Source: Streptomyces coeruleorubidus (lineage in GTDB: Bacteria > Actinomycetota > Actinomycetes > Streptomycetales > Streptomycetaceae). From it: a DNA stretch of 64,000 nt. Shown here piece after piece: positions 52,860 through 61,533 of this stretch; position 1 is the stretch's first letter, and each line of letters starts with the position of its first letter. The notes below the pieces were generated by a model. The model made no database searches and was not told the origin of the DNA. It worked only from the letters and a program-made list of their open reading frames with translations. The stretch is from NCBI RefSeq assembly GCF_008705135.1, contig NZ_CP023694.1:1-64000 (forward strand). The letters are read 5' to 3'. Both the position numbers and the translations under genes were made by a program.

Positions 52860-53720
52860 TGGCCGAGACCACGCGTGCTCGTTTCAGGACGTGAAGGGCC
52901 GAAGGACCAGCTCGACCGCCCGGTTCGTGTCTCCAGGACCAGGTCGCCGAGTAAGGAATACCTGGTGCCGCAGGCCCTCGTCGTGGTCGAACAGGGACAG
53001 TTGGGCGCCCGGGGTGCGGTCGTTCGCGCCGCACGGTGATGCGGGTGCCGACCGGGTAACCGGCAAAGTCGACCATGCCGGTCAGTTCGGCGACCTCGGC
53101 ACCGTCTCGCAGTGTCCCGTTCTGGTCCAAGGCGGGATGCCAGAGAGTTTCGGGCAGTGAGCGGATCGCACCACGGCCTTGCTCGGTGACCGCGTATCCG
53201 ACCGAGAACCGCAGGTTCAATTTGCTGCTCGCGCAAGGCCCGGATATGCGTGAGGAAGGCCTTCGCGGATCCGGCGCTGTCGGCGCGGACCAGGATCTGG
53301 GTGCCGTACCGGCGAGCGTCGGGGATCTGTGCGGGGGCATCGTCCAGCACCGCGATGTGATCGGCGGCGGTGTTGGCTCCGGAGTTGCCGAGTCGCAGTC
53401 GGCCAGACATGGCCTCGCCCGTTTTTCGCGAGGAAGCAGAGCAGCGGATGAAAGCCGAAGCCGCCTTTGCAAGTGGGCGCGGCCGCCGGTTTCGGCGGCC
53501 TGCATCCAGGCGACTTCCCGGGCTGAGGCACGGGCCGCTCGCAGCGAGGCGAGTGCTGCCCCGCCGGTGTCGGCGAGCAACCGCCAGGCGGTGGGCGTGG
53601 AGACGACCGGTCCGAATACCTCGCCTTGGTCCCGCAGCACGGCCAGATCCGCTATCGCCTCACCGCCGTCGAGTCAGACCGGTGGCATCGGCAAGATCCG
53701 CCAGCAAACGTGCGCCCGCG
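52860..53720 (-). pseudogene. IS1380-family transposase relic
   Basis: Spread over several frames: APTAWRLLADTGGAALASLR (N-terminal), KGGFGFHPLLCFLAKNGRG, then LRLGNSGANTAADHIAVLDD and QILVRADSAGSAKAFLTHIR (catalytic region), then VGYAVTEQGRGAIRSLPETL. These are the ordered landmarks of IS1380 transposases. At least three frame changes and the loss of the C-terminal third show the element is dead. Confidence 0.75.
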
Positions 53721-53790
53721 GGCCCACCACCCCCGAACCGTCAGTGGAGACGTGGAGATTGGGACGAGAACGGATACCCTGCGCGCGCTG

Positions 53791-53907
53791 AAAGTGCCTT
53801 CCGCTTGGACGGACAGACCCCCTCGACAAGGTTCATCGCCCTAGCTCAGAAGGCACTTTCGTATTTCCTCCCCGCTTACGGCCTCATCTCAACCGAAACG
53901 ACGAGAT
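53791..53907. repeat. Direct repeat copy A (left of GNAT gene)
   Basis: About 117 bp matching copy B at 54568-54690 with scattered mismatches and one short indel. It contains an internal inverted repeat, AAAGTGCCTTC (53791-53801) and GAAGGCACTTT (53849-53859). See copy B. Confidence 0.8.
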
Positions 53908-54434
53908 CATTCGCCGAGGATCCGCTCCCACAGCAGCCCGTCCCGCCAGCTCCCGTTGAGAAAGATCGAGGAGTGCGCGACGCCGTACGGGCTGAACCCG
54001 TTGCGGCGCAGCACCCGCTGCGACGGCAGATTCTCCAGATTCGTGGACGCCTCGGCGCGGTGCAACCCGAGTTCGTCCGTCATCACCCGAAGTACAAGCC
54101 CGACGGCGTGCCCGGCGTGCCCTTGGTTCTGGGCGACGCTGGCGATCCAGTATCCGACGGAGGCGCGGCGCAGGTGCGGCTGCGGCAGGATGCCTCCGAC
54201 GGTGACCTGCCCGATCACCTGGTCGTCGGCGAGTACCACGCCCGGCCAGACCGTGCCGGCTCGGTATCCGGCCAGCAGCTTGTCGATCCGCTCCGCCTGG
54301 CCCTCCGGGGTGAAGAAGTCGGCCGGCTGGGCCGGTTCCCACGGCCGGAAAGCCTCGAAGTCCCGCACCCGATGCGCGGATATCGGGGCGGCGTCGGTGG
54401 GCTCGATCAGGCGAATCCTAGTGCTGCTGCGCAT
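53907..54434 (-). CDS. GNAT-family N-acetyltransferase (RimJ/RimL-like)
   Basis: A 175-residue acetyltransferase: RIRLIEPTDAAPISAHRVRD at the start, VGYWIASVAQNQGHAGHAVG (the acetyl-CoA loop in degenerate form) and AEASTNLENLPSQRVLRRNG. This is the ribosomal-protein alanine acetyltransferase group, which acetylates amino-terminal or amino-acid nitrogen. The gene lies exactly between two ~120-bp direct repeats, and its stop codon touches the left copy, suggesting that it moved or was copied as a cassette. Confidence 0.88.
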   Translation of the reverse strand: MRSSTRIRLIEPTDAAPISAHRVRDFEAFRPWEPAQPADFFTPEGQAERIDKLLAGYRAGTVWPGVVLADDQVIGQVTVGGILPQPHLRRASVGYWIASVAQNQGHAGHAVGLVLRVMTDELGLHRAEASTNLENLPSQRVLRRNGFSPYGVAHSSIFLNGSWRDGLLWERILGE

Positions 54435-54567
54435 GGGCGGGCTGATCCTCGCGGTGCGTCGAATAAGACGTCCAGCCTATGCAAGGGTGCCCGCGCCGCC
54501 GAACACCCTACGCCCGCCGGAGGATCGAGTCGATCGCGCAGCTCGTGTTTTCGATCCCCTGCACGCA

Positions 54568-54690
54568 GAACGTGCCTTCCGCTCGGACCGACAGAACTCC
54601 TCGACAAGGTTCATCGATCGTCCCCAGCTCAGAAGGCACTTTCGCATTTCCTCCCGGCTTCCGGCCTCATCTCGACCGAAACGGCGAGGC
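54568..54690. repeat. Direct repeat copy B (right of GNAT gene)
   Basis: Same orientation as copy A. Shared segments include CTCGACAAGGTTCATCG, CAGCTC/TAGCTCAGAAGGCACTTTCG-type core and CGGCCTCATCTC-ACCGAAACG. The inverted repeat arms are AACGTGCCTTC and GAAGGCACTTT. It may be a MITE or IS end. Confidence 0.8.
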
Positions 54691-54761
54691 TAGCGATGGA
54701 GTAGATCACCGTGCTGGTGGCGGCCGGTGAGATCGACTGCCTTCACCGCTCGGCGACGACC

Positions 54762-55150
54762 TCAGCCGTCTACCCGTTCCCGCAGTTCCGTCAGCAGCAC
54801 CCGGCCGTCGGCGATCTGAAAGCGAGGAGACTCCCAGCTCAACATGTCGCCATCGGTGAACTCAACGCCGACCCGCAACACTCTGGCCACCCCTCCGACG
54901 ACAGAATCCGCCCACGCCGAACAGCAGCAACCGATGTGTGGACAACGCCACGACGAACCGCTGCGGCAGCCTCAGCGGCACCGGCGACGGGCCCGAGCCG
55001 ACCGCCGCCCCCAAGATGGCGCCTCCACCCGCGGCCATCGTCGCCCGCGCACCGCCGACGCGGAACGCCAGCACCGCATGCCGCACCTGCTCCTCGGACG
55101 GCTCGCCGTCACCCAGCCGCGCCTGCGCCTCCGCATCACGTCGGACATGC
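54762..55150 (-). pseudogene. Hypothetical protein, frameshifted
   Basis: The 5' frame gives VRHAVLAFRVGGARATMAAG, then GAAVGSG and PQRFVVALSTHRLLLFGVGG. At about 54910 the coding moves to another frame: VARVLRVGVEFTDGDMLSWE and FQIADGRVLLTELRERVDG, ending at 54762. The pattern (VALSTHRLLLF, later beta strands) suggests a small PH- or GRAM-like fold. Family unknown. The start is uncertain; the GTG at about 55100 follows GAGGAG. Confidence 0.45.
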
Positions 55151-55199
55151 CGGCAAGCTACCCCGTGACCCCGCAGCGACGTGACCCCTCGCCCGCCTC

Positions 55200-55528
55200 T
55201 TGGCGCCAACTTCGTCCTGCTACGCCGCGACGGAGCCGCTGACTGGCAAAGGTATTCCGTGGCGGCATGACCCGACCGAGCGGACCGAGCTGTTCGGGAC
55301 GCCCGCGTCTCCTGCTCGGGGTCGCTGGAGGTCGTGGACGTGGCACCCCGGCCATAGGGCCTGCCCACGCCGGGGCGTACAGCTCGGACTCATCTCCTTC
55401 GCGCAGGAAGAAGGCCCGGGCCTACGGCGATGGACATGGCGCTGTTCTGCTCGGGCCGTCAGTGCTCGGACCGGCACTCCGGCCGGATGCGTCGTGACAG
55501 GTGGCTCACTCCCCTGCCGGCCGGGGCC
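55200..55528. other. Intergenic, nothing identified
   Basis: Short overlapping frames only, none convincing. It follows the VanZ gene on the minus strand and may contain its terminator. Confidence 0.4.
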
Positions 55529-56092
55529 TCAGCCGGCGCCAGTGCCCGGCCGTTTGGTGAAGCGCTGCCACCAGTGGCGCCGCCTGGGGTGCACCGTGCG
55601 GCCGAGCCGACGACCGATCAGCAGGTAGCCCAGCAAGGCACCCGACGTGTTGAGCAGGACATCATCGATGTCGAAGGCCCGCCCGGTGATCAGGGCACCT
55701 TGGACGAGTTCGACCAGCAGCATCACCAGCGCCGTGAGTGCTGTCAGGCGCAGCAGCCCGCGGGCTCTGGGAACCAGCACCGGCAACAGCACGCCGAACG
55801 GGATGCCCAGCACGATGTTGCCGCCGAGCTGCTTGGCCGTGTCACGGAAGGCAGGCTGCGCGAGGTAGCTGCGTATGGAGTCCCCAGGGCGCAGATTACT
55901 GTGCGTCAACGACTCGGAGGCAGGAGACGGTTCCAAAGTCAGCCGGGCCAGCAACACCGCGAAAGCCACCGTCGCCGCAAAGGCCACCAGCATGACCACA
56001 GCACGCCCCCACCAGGAGAGAACGGGCTTGCCAGGGCCGGCCCGGCCCTCTGCCTTCTTCGCGGCTTTGTCGTACAGAACTGTGCGCGCCAT
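55529..56092 (-). CDS. VanZ-family membrane protein
   Basis: About 187 residues from ATG 56092 (a GTG directly precedes it). Four membrane helices; the VanZ core NIVLGIPFGVLLPVLVPRAR, ELVQGALITGRAFDIDDVLL (the Q/DxDD block) and NTSGALLGYLLIG are all present. VanZ proteins influence sensitivity to teicoplanin-like drugs in some bacteria, but in Streptomyces their function is mostly unknown. A 36-residue basic N-terminal stretch precedes the first helix. Confidence 0.88.
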   Translation of the reverse strand: MARTVLYDKAAKKAEGRAGPGKPVLSWWGRAVVMLVAFAATVAFAVLLARLTLEPSPASESLTHSNLRPGDSIRSYLAQPAFRDTAKQLGGNIVLGIPFGVLLPVLVPRARGLLRLTALTALVMLLVELVQGALITGRAFDIDDVLLNTSGALLGYLLIGRRLGRTVHPRRRHWWQRFTKRPGTGAG

Positions 56093-56125
56093 CACGGCCC
56101 CCAGTCAGGGTTGGTTGCCGTTCCG

Positions 56126-56521
56126 TTACCCTCGAAGAGAAACGGCACGCACTCGGCGGTGCACACGAATCCGTACGGCGAAGACGTCGGCGTGCCCCGG
56201 CGGCAGTTGACTGAGAAAGCGGCGCAGCAGTGCCTCGCCGGCCCACCTCCGCGAGTGTGACGAGCGCTGCGACCTGGTGACAGCTGCGGCGAGCGGCGGG
56301 CACATCCGCCGCGTCCCCGGCGGCGACTGCATCGACAAAACCGAAAGGTGCCAGGGGTTCTCGGCGAGGGCTCGCGTGACGTCCAGAGGATCCAGACCCG
56401 TGAGCTGCACGATGCGCGGTGCGGGAATCCCCGTGGTGGCCGCGCGCTGCACCAGGACTTCCCAGTCCTCGGTGGCGTCCCGGAAGCCGAGCAGCGCGGC
56501 GGTTCTGCGCCGAGACGACAT
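56126..56521 (-). CDS. Hypothetical DNA-binding-like protein, possibly frameshifted
   Basis: From ATG 56521: MSSRRRTAALLGFRDATEDW, then TTGIPAPRIVQLTGLDPLDV and TRALAENPW, a helical block that resembles a helix-turn-helix. After residue ~60 this frame is Ser/Arg-rich, whereas the next frame offers AVAAGDAADVPAARRSCHQV with VAALVTLAEVGRRG, which looks more native. A frameshift near 56345 is possible. It ends 33 bp before VanZ. Confidence 0.45.
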   Translation of the reverse strand: MSSRRRTAALLGFRDATEDWEVLVQRAATTGIPAPRIVQLTGLDPLDVTRALAENPWHLSVLSMQSPPGTRRMCPPLAAAVTRSQRSSHSRRWAGEALLRRFLSQLPPGHADVFAVRIRVHRRVRAVSLRG

Positions 56522-56635
56522 CGGCCGTCTCACCCCCGGCGCCCGCGCGGACCTGCTACTCCTCGCTGCCCCAGATCACGTCCAAACGACCTGCCGACCG
56601 GGCTGGCCCAGCAGCGCAACGTGCGTGAGGTCTGA

Positions 56636-58255
56636 TCAAGCGGCCCCCGCCCGCCACCGCTGCTCGGTGCCTGCACCCGCCGACTCCAGCGACAGCCCGT
56701 CCCCGGCGCCGCCGTCCGGCGTGACGGCCGTACCGAAGGCGATGGCGGGGCGGATCAGCCCGTCCTCGTCCACCACGAACATCAGGTTCCGGCCGTTGCG
56801 GCCGTCCACCGAGTCGCAACCCCAGATCCCGACGCCCCGGTGCGTCGCTCCCCGGCTGTCCAGGCAGAAGTCGGGATCGGCGGCCGACTGGAGCACCCTG
56901 CGGTCGTCGTCGACGCGCCAGCGCTGGGTGCGTGATGAGGAGCAGGGGGCCGTGATCACATCGGTCCCGTTGGAGAAAGCGCCGCTCACGTCCAGGCACA
57001 GGCCAGACGCGACGTTCACAACCTGCGCGAACGAGCCGGAGAGCGGGCGCGTGGAGGAGGGCGGCGGCTTCGGGCTCGCCGTCTTCGTCGGTGACGGACT
57101 CCTCGTCGGGGAGGGCGACTTCGAGGTCCGCGACGGCGAGGGCGGCGGCGAGGGCGAGGGCGAGGCCGGCGACGGCGTCGCCGACACAGTGGCCGTCACC
57201 GTCACCGCCACCGGCGGCGCACTCACCCGAGCGTTATCCGAGCCCACCGGGTCGTGCGACGGCGATCCGCCCTGCGCCATCAGGAACACCGCCACCGGCA
57301 GCAAGGCCACCCCCAGCACTGCCGACACCAGCACGGTGCGCCGGCGATCCGGTGTCCCTTCCCCCTCCTCCAGATCCCGCCCGGACCCGGCAGGGCCGGA
57401 CCCGCTCCGCCACACGGCGGTGCCACCGGCCGCCCGCTCGCCCGGGTCACCCGCCGCGTACGCCGTGCCGCCCCACGGCAGCAGCCCCTCCGCCAGCGCC
57501 GCGCGCGGTGCGTCCCGCAGGGCTGACAGCTCCTCGTAGGCCGTCGTGCAGTGCGGGCAGCGCGCCATATGGGCGTGCAGATCGGAGCTGTCGCGGGGGC
57601 TGTCAGGCCGTATGGACTCCTCGATGAGGCGGCCGAAGTCGGGGCAGTCCGGGTCCTCGGAGGCGGTGAGGCGGGTGCGCAGGCAGGCACGGGCCAGCTG
57701 CTGCAGCGCCGCGTCTGTGCCGTAGGTGACGTCCTCCCGGGTCAGGCCGAGGAGGGCGGCCGTGTTTTCCGTGGGCTCCCGCTCCACGATCCCGTACCAG
57801 ATCAGGCCCTGAGTACGGGAAGGCAGGGACTGAAACGCCGTGAGCATGGAGGGCAGGGGGCCGGAGGGGCCGGCCGTGTTCAGGACGAGCAACAGCCCCG
57901 CGTCCAGGGCGGCCGCCCGCCCGTCCCCTGCCCAGGACCCGGCCGACCGGGCGACCAGCAGGAGGAGTTGGTGGCGCCAGGGCAGTCCCGAGTCGATCCC
58001 GCGGGCGGTCTGACGGGCCGCCAGCATGAACGCCTGGGCCGCCAGCTGTCGTGCCGTGGACTCATTGGGAGTGCACAGCCTGGCGTAGGCGAGGACGTGC
58101 GGATGATGACGAGCGCGCAGTTCCTGGAGCGCCGGATACGCCGTGACCGTATCAGCGCGCAGCAGCTCGGTAAGCCGCGCGTCGGACGCGCCCTCGTGGA
58201 TCCCGTGACCGGGCTCCGCACCGCCACGATCCCTGTCGTCGTCGGCACGAGCCAT
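56636..58255 (-). CDS. Sigma-factor-like / zinc-finger / TM / ricin-lectin fusion protein
   Basis: A 539-residue protein from ATG 58255 (AGGAGG upstream). The first ~200 residues resemble an ECF sigma factor with region 2/4-like helices (LQELRARHHPHVLAYARLC, TAALLGLTREDVTYGTDAAL). Next is an anti-sigma-type zinc finger HAHMARCPHC, then one membrane helix (VLVSAVLGVALLPVAVFLM), a Ser/Pro/Thr linker, and an outside ricin-type lectin domain with QRW repeats (RTQRWRVDD, TEQRWRAG). It could sense a sugar polymer outside and signal inside in one chain. Unusual but recurrent in Streptomyces. Confidence 0.85.
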   Translation of the reverse strand: MARADDDRDRGGAEPGHGIHEGASDARLTELLRADTVTAYPALQELRARHHPHVLAYARLCTPNESTARQLAAQAFMLAARQTARGIDSGLPWRHQLLLLVARSAGSWAGDGRAAALDAGLLLVLNTAGPSGPLPSMLTAFQSLPSRTQGLIWYGIVEREPTENTAALLGLTREDVTYGTDAALQQLARACLRTRLTASEDPDCPDFGRLIEESIRPDSPRDSSDLHAHMARCPHCTTAYEELSALRDAPRAALAEGLLPWGGTAYAAGDPGERAAGGTAVWRSGSGPAGSGRDLEEGEGTPDRRRTVLVSAVLGVALLPVAVFLMAQGGSPSHDPVGSDNARVSAPPVAVTVTATVSATPSPASPSPSPPPSPSRTSKSPSPTRSPSPTKTASPKPPPSSTRPLSGSFAQVVNVASGLCLDVSGAFSNGTDVITAPCSSSRTQRWRVDDDRRVLQSAADPDFCLDSRGATHRGVGIWGCDSVDGRNGRNLMFVVDEDGLIRPAIAFGTAVTPDGGAGDGLSLESAGAGTEQRWRAGAA

Positions 58256-58559
58256 CCCGCCGCCTCCTCGCAACCTTGCGACCCGCGCGCAGACCTGACC
58301 TACCGGCGGGTATGACGGCTCATAGTGGAGCAAGAGAGGTCATGGGGAAAGGGTTTCTGTGGGTAACCCATGAGCCGGCGGCAAAGGGTCTCGATGACAC
58401 AGAGGCCCTTCCCTGCGGGACGACTGTCTGCGGTCGCCGGGGTGTTAGGCGCCCCAAGCCTGCTGCCGTCGTGCAGCTCGCCGAGCAGAGGCGATGCAAC
58501 CGGTCGAAGACACCGGTCTCATGCCACCGCCCCAGCCGGCGCCAGCAGGGGGCTCGGTG
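58256..58559. other. Intergenic, nothing identified
   Basis: Upstream of the fusion protein and downstream of the serine hydrolase. No convincing gene or motif. Confidence 0.35.
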
Positions 58560-59726
58560 TCAAGGCTGGAGGGCGATCAGGGCGGTGTAGGCGGCCTGGA
58601 TGAAGGCGTTGCCCAGGGCGGGTGCGGTGTTCGCCAGAGCTACCAGGGCTGTGCCGTGTTGGAGGTTGAAGCCGGCGAAGGCGGTGCAGCCGCGGGTGGC
58701 GCCAGCGTGGTGATAGAGGCTGGTCCCGTCGGGGCGGGTGCGGATGTTCCAGACCAACGCCATCCCCCGGTTGTCCCGGAGCCGCAGGCGGGGGCGGCGG
58801 ACCTCCCTGAGCGCGGTCCGCAGCGTGGGGGGCACGCTGGTCGTGCGGGGGTCGAGGAGGGCTTCGGTGAGGGTGAGCAGGTCGCGGGCGCTGGCGCGCA
58901 GAGCACCGGCGGCCGGCAGGCCCGGGACGTGGAAGGGGGGCCTCGGTCGGCGGTGCCAGTAGCCGGTGGCCTGCGTGGTCCCGGCGGGGGGTGTCGGCTC
59001 GCAGTCGATGTCGTGCAGGCCCAGCGGGGCGAGTACCCGGTCGTGGAGGAGTGCGGCGTAGTCGGTGGCGCCGGCCGCGTCTAGGAGTGCGTGGCCCAGC
59101 AGGCCCACGCCGAAGTTGGAGTAGCGCACGCGGGTGCCGGGAGGGGCGTGCAGGCGGGTGCGGGCCAGTGCGCGCAATACGTGGTCGGTGGTGAAGCCGG
59201 CGTAGGGGTTGGTGAACAGTGCCGGAAGGGCTTGGCGCAGCAGGCCGGGGGGCAGGCGGGGCAGGCCGGAGGTGTGGGTGGCCAGGTGGGTGAGGGTGAT
59301 CGCATGTCCACCCGGGGGCAGGAGCACGTGTGCGGGCAGGTGGCGGCAGAGCGGGTCGTTCAGCTCCAGCACGCCGCTGGCGGCTTGTTCGGCCAGGAGC
59401 AGGGCGGTGAACGGCTTGGTCAGGGACCCGATCTCGAACCGCGTGGCCGGTGTGGAGGGGGCTGCGTCGTGGTGGGTGGTGGTGCGGCCGCGCGCGATCA
59501 GCGCCCGGTGTCCGGCGCGGTGCAGACCGACGACGGTGCTGGCGCCGGGCGCGGCCGACAGCAGCGACGTCACCGCCTGTCGCACACCGGCCGAGTCGAG
59601 GATGGGCCCGGCTTCGCCGTGGTGCCGGCGCTGCGCGTCGTCTTCTGCCAGGTGCGGGAGGCGAGGTGTGGGGCCCGCAGGTACGGGCAGGCCGTCGGCG
59701 CCGGGATGGGCCGGGGTGGGGGTCAC
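58560..59726 (-). CDS. Serine hydrolase (class C beta-lactamase/esterase fold)
   Basis: A 388-residue enzyme from GTG 59726, overlapping the previous stop (GTGA). The SxxK motif is SLTK in RFEIGSLTKPFTALLLAE, the YxN is YSNFG, and HHAGATRGC supplies the HxG/KTG-equivalent. No signal peptide, so it acts inside the cell. The family includes esterases, transacylases and D-peptidases. As the last gene of the four-gene peptide operon it is a candidate for trimming or acylating the peptide. Confidence 0.88.
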   Translation of the reverse strand: MTPTPAHPGADGLPVPAGPTPRLPHLAEDDAQRRHHGEAGPILDSAGVRQAVTSLLSAAPGASTVVGLHRAGHRALIARGRTTTHHDAAPSTPATRFEIGSLTKPFTALLLAEQAASGVLELNDPLCRHLPAHVLLPPGGHAITLTHLATHTSGLPRLPPGLLRQALPALFTNPYAGFTTDHVLRALARTRLHAPPGTRVRYSNFGVGLLGHALLDAAGATDYAALLHDRVLAPLGLHDIDCEPTPPAGTTQATGYWHRRPRPPFHVPGLPAAGALRASARDLLTLTEALLDPRTTSVPPTLRTALREVRRPRLRLRDNRGMALVWNIRTRPDGTSLYHHAGATRGCTAFAGFNLQHGTALVALANTAPALGNAFIQAAYTALIALQP

Positions 59727-60685
59727 TGCGGGCGGTCCCCGTGCGCGGGGGCCAGAAGGCCGGTGCCGGATCCGTCACCGGCGCGGTCCAGAGCACGGGT
59801 GAGGGCGACGGTGCCGGCGACGGCGGCCACGATCGTGGTGTGCTGGTGCTCCTGGAAGCGAATGACGGGATCGTCGTCGACGGGGTTCCCGTCGCGGGGC
59901 ATCAGGCCGTCGGGGTGCTGGCGTTGGGCCAGGCACTGCCAGTCGGCCGGATCAGCGTGCGGGTGGAGCAGGCAGCTGTCGACCAGGAGGAGTTCGCCGA
60001 CCAGGTCGAACTGGCAGGTCTCGGTCCAGATGTCGATCCACACCGGCAGCCAGCGGGTGAGATGGGCGGCCACGTCCTCGGGCAGGCCGTCGGGCCGGGC
60101 CCCCCAGTCGGTGAGATGGAAGACGGTGTGGGTGAGGTGATAGCCCGTCATCCAGTCGATGTGCCAGGGCGCTGGGGTGCTGCCCAGCCAGGTGGCTCGC
60201 GCCAGCGTCTCCCACTGGGCCGCCTCCAGGGCTTGACCGTGGCCGGTGATGCGCAGGGCGTTGGCCACGGCGAGGCGCCGGTTGGGCACATGTTCGACGA
60301 GCGTGACGATGCCCGTGGCGGCGAGGTGGGGGATGAGCCGTTCCACTCCCGGGTGGCGGTAGCCGGCACGCGCGAAGTGGGCGTACCCCTCCAGGGCGTC
60401 GGTGAGGAGGGGGTGGCGCAGAAGGCGGTCGTAGAGCAGTGCGCCTTCCTGCAACTGGTCCCAGCAGAAGTCGAGCAGGTTGCGGGCCAGGGCGGCCTCA
60501 CGGCTGCCTGCGGCGCCGTCACGCAGGACCAGGCAGGCGGCCAGCGCCGTCTCGGTCAGCGCCTTGTAGGCATCCGGGTCCCCTGCGATCCCGCCGTCAC
60601 CCAGTGCACCCCGGCGGCGGTTGGCGTGCAGCCACGTCAGGGCCCGGGCGGCCATGTCCTGCGCGATGCCGGCCACTGTGGTCAT
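59723..60685 (-). CDS. Uncharacterised helical protein, perhaps DUF6895
   Basis: A 320-residue soluble protein from ATG 60685. All-helical toroid-like pattern: ALTWLHANRRRGAL, LEGYAHFARAGYRHPGVERL, WMTGYHLTHTVFHLTDWGAR and CQFDLVGELLLVDSCLLHPH. Conserved His, Asp, Trp and Cys in the second half could make a metal or catalytic site. I think DUF6895 is its family, with low confidence. Both ends overlap neighbours by 4 bp, so it is produced with the 283-residue protein and the hydrolase. Confidence 0.75.
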   Translation of the reverse strand: MTTVAGIAQDMAARALTWLHANRRRGALGDGGIAGDPDAYKALTETALAACLVLRDGAAGSREAALARNLLDFCWDQLQEGALLYDRLLRHPLLTDALEGYAHFARAGYRHPGVERLIPHLAATGIVTLVEHVPNRRLAVANALRITGHGQALEAAQWETLARATWLGSTPAPWHIDWMTGYHLTHTVFHLTDWGARPDGLPEDVAAHLTRWLPVWIDIWTETCQFDLVGELLLVDSCLLHPHADPADWQCLAQRQHPDGLMPRDGNPVDDDPVIRFQEHQHTTIVAAVAGTVALTRALDRAGDGSGTGLLAPAHGDRPQ

Positions 60686-61533
60686 TTCCGGGTCCACGCC
60701 CGCTCCCCCTCCAGCATCCGGTTGGCGATCGCCACGTCCAGCAGGCACCGTTCACCGCCCCCGCGCAGCGCGATCTCCGCGCCGAGCACGCCCGCGTCCA
60801 CCGGGAGCGTGCTGCCGTCGGCGGCCAGCCAGGCCAGCCAGCGGTTCAAGCGCGCCGCCGTGGCGAAGTCACCCCTGAGCAGCGCGCGGGTCGCCCCCCG
60901 CGCCAGACCCAGGACGCCACCGCGGGCGGCATCGTGGACCGGACCATCCAGATGAGGCAGGGCCAGTGACGCCAACTGCCCCATACGCAGCGACCACGCC
61001 ACCCAGCCCTCCCTCACACTCCCGCCTTCGGCAGCGCCGCCGGTCCGGTGACGGCGAGGCAGCCGGTCCTCGCAGACCGGCGGGCCGGGCGGCACCGGCG
61101 CGGGCACCGGCGGTTGCGTGGCATCCGCCCCGGCCAAGGCCGTGACCAGACCCCAGTCCGTCCAGGCCCGCAGCCACGCCCCCTCACCGCCGTGCAGCAC
61201 TGCCACGGACGCGCGTGGTGCGGGCGGCAGCGCCGAAAGAGCGAGGCGGACGGCCTGCGACTCCGGCGCCGGCAGCGGCCGCCCGGCCAGCAGGTGCCCC
61301 GCCACTACATCGGCGGACAACAGGCGCACGGCGCCTGCCGCGACCACCGGGCCGGGCGCCCCTTCACGGGCGCCCGCATGCCCGGCCGCGGTCGAACCGC
61401 CCCCTTCGGCGGCCGCCCGCAGATGGTCGGCCACGGGGGTCCCACTGCCCGCACCGCCGAGCCCCTCACGGACCCGCCGTGCCAGCACCTCCACCGAGGC
61501 GCTGTGAACCGCCCGGGACCGATGAGTGATCAT
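60682..61533 (-). CDS. Uncharacterised protein of the peptide operon
   Basis: A 283-residue Ala/Leu/Arg-rich protein from ATG 61533, overlapping the peptide stop (ATGA). No membrane helix and no recognised motif. Segments such as TAARLNRWLAWLAADGSTLP and GERCLLDVAIANRMLEGERA suggest a helical repeat. By analogy with small-peptide loci it could recognise or modify the 61-residue peptide, but this is inference only. Confidence 0.7.
   Translation of the reverse strand: MITHRSRAVHSASVEVLARRVREGLGGAGSGTPVADHLRAAAEGGGSTAAGHAGAREGAPGPVVAAGAVRLLSADVVAGHLLAGRPLPAPESQAVRLALSALPPAPRASVAVLHGGEGAWLRAWTDWGLVTALAGADATQPPVPAPVPPGPPVCEDRLPRRHRTGGAAEGGSVREGWVAWSLRMGQLASLALPHLDGPVHDAARGGVLGLARGATRALLRGDFATAARLNRWLAWLAADGSTLPVDAGVLGAEIALRGGGERCLLDVAIANRMLEGERAWTRK

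Noticed and set aside
55430..56260. Forward 276-codon frame across the VanZ region
   Set aside because: It is antisense to a well-supported VanZ gene with membrane helices and core motifs.
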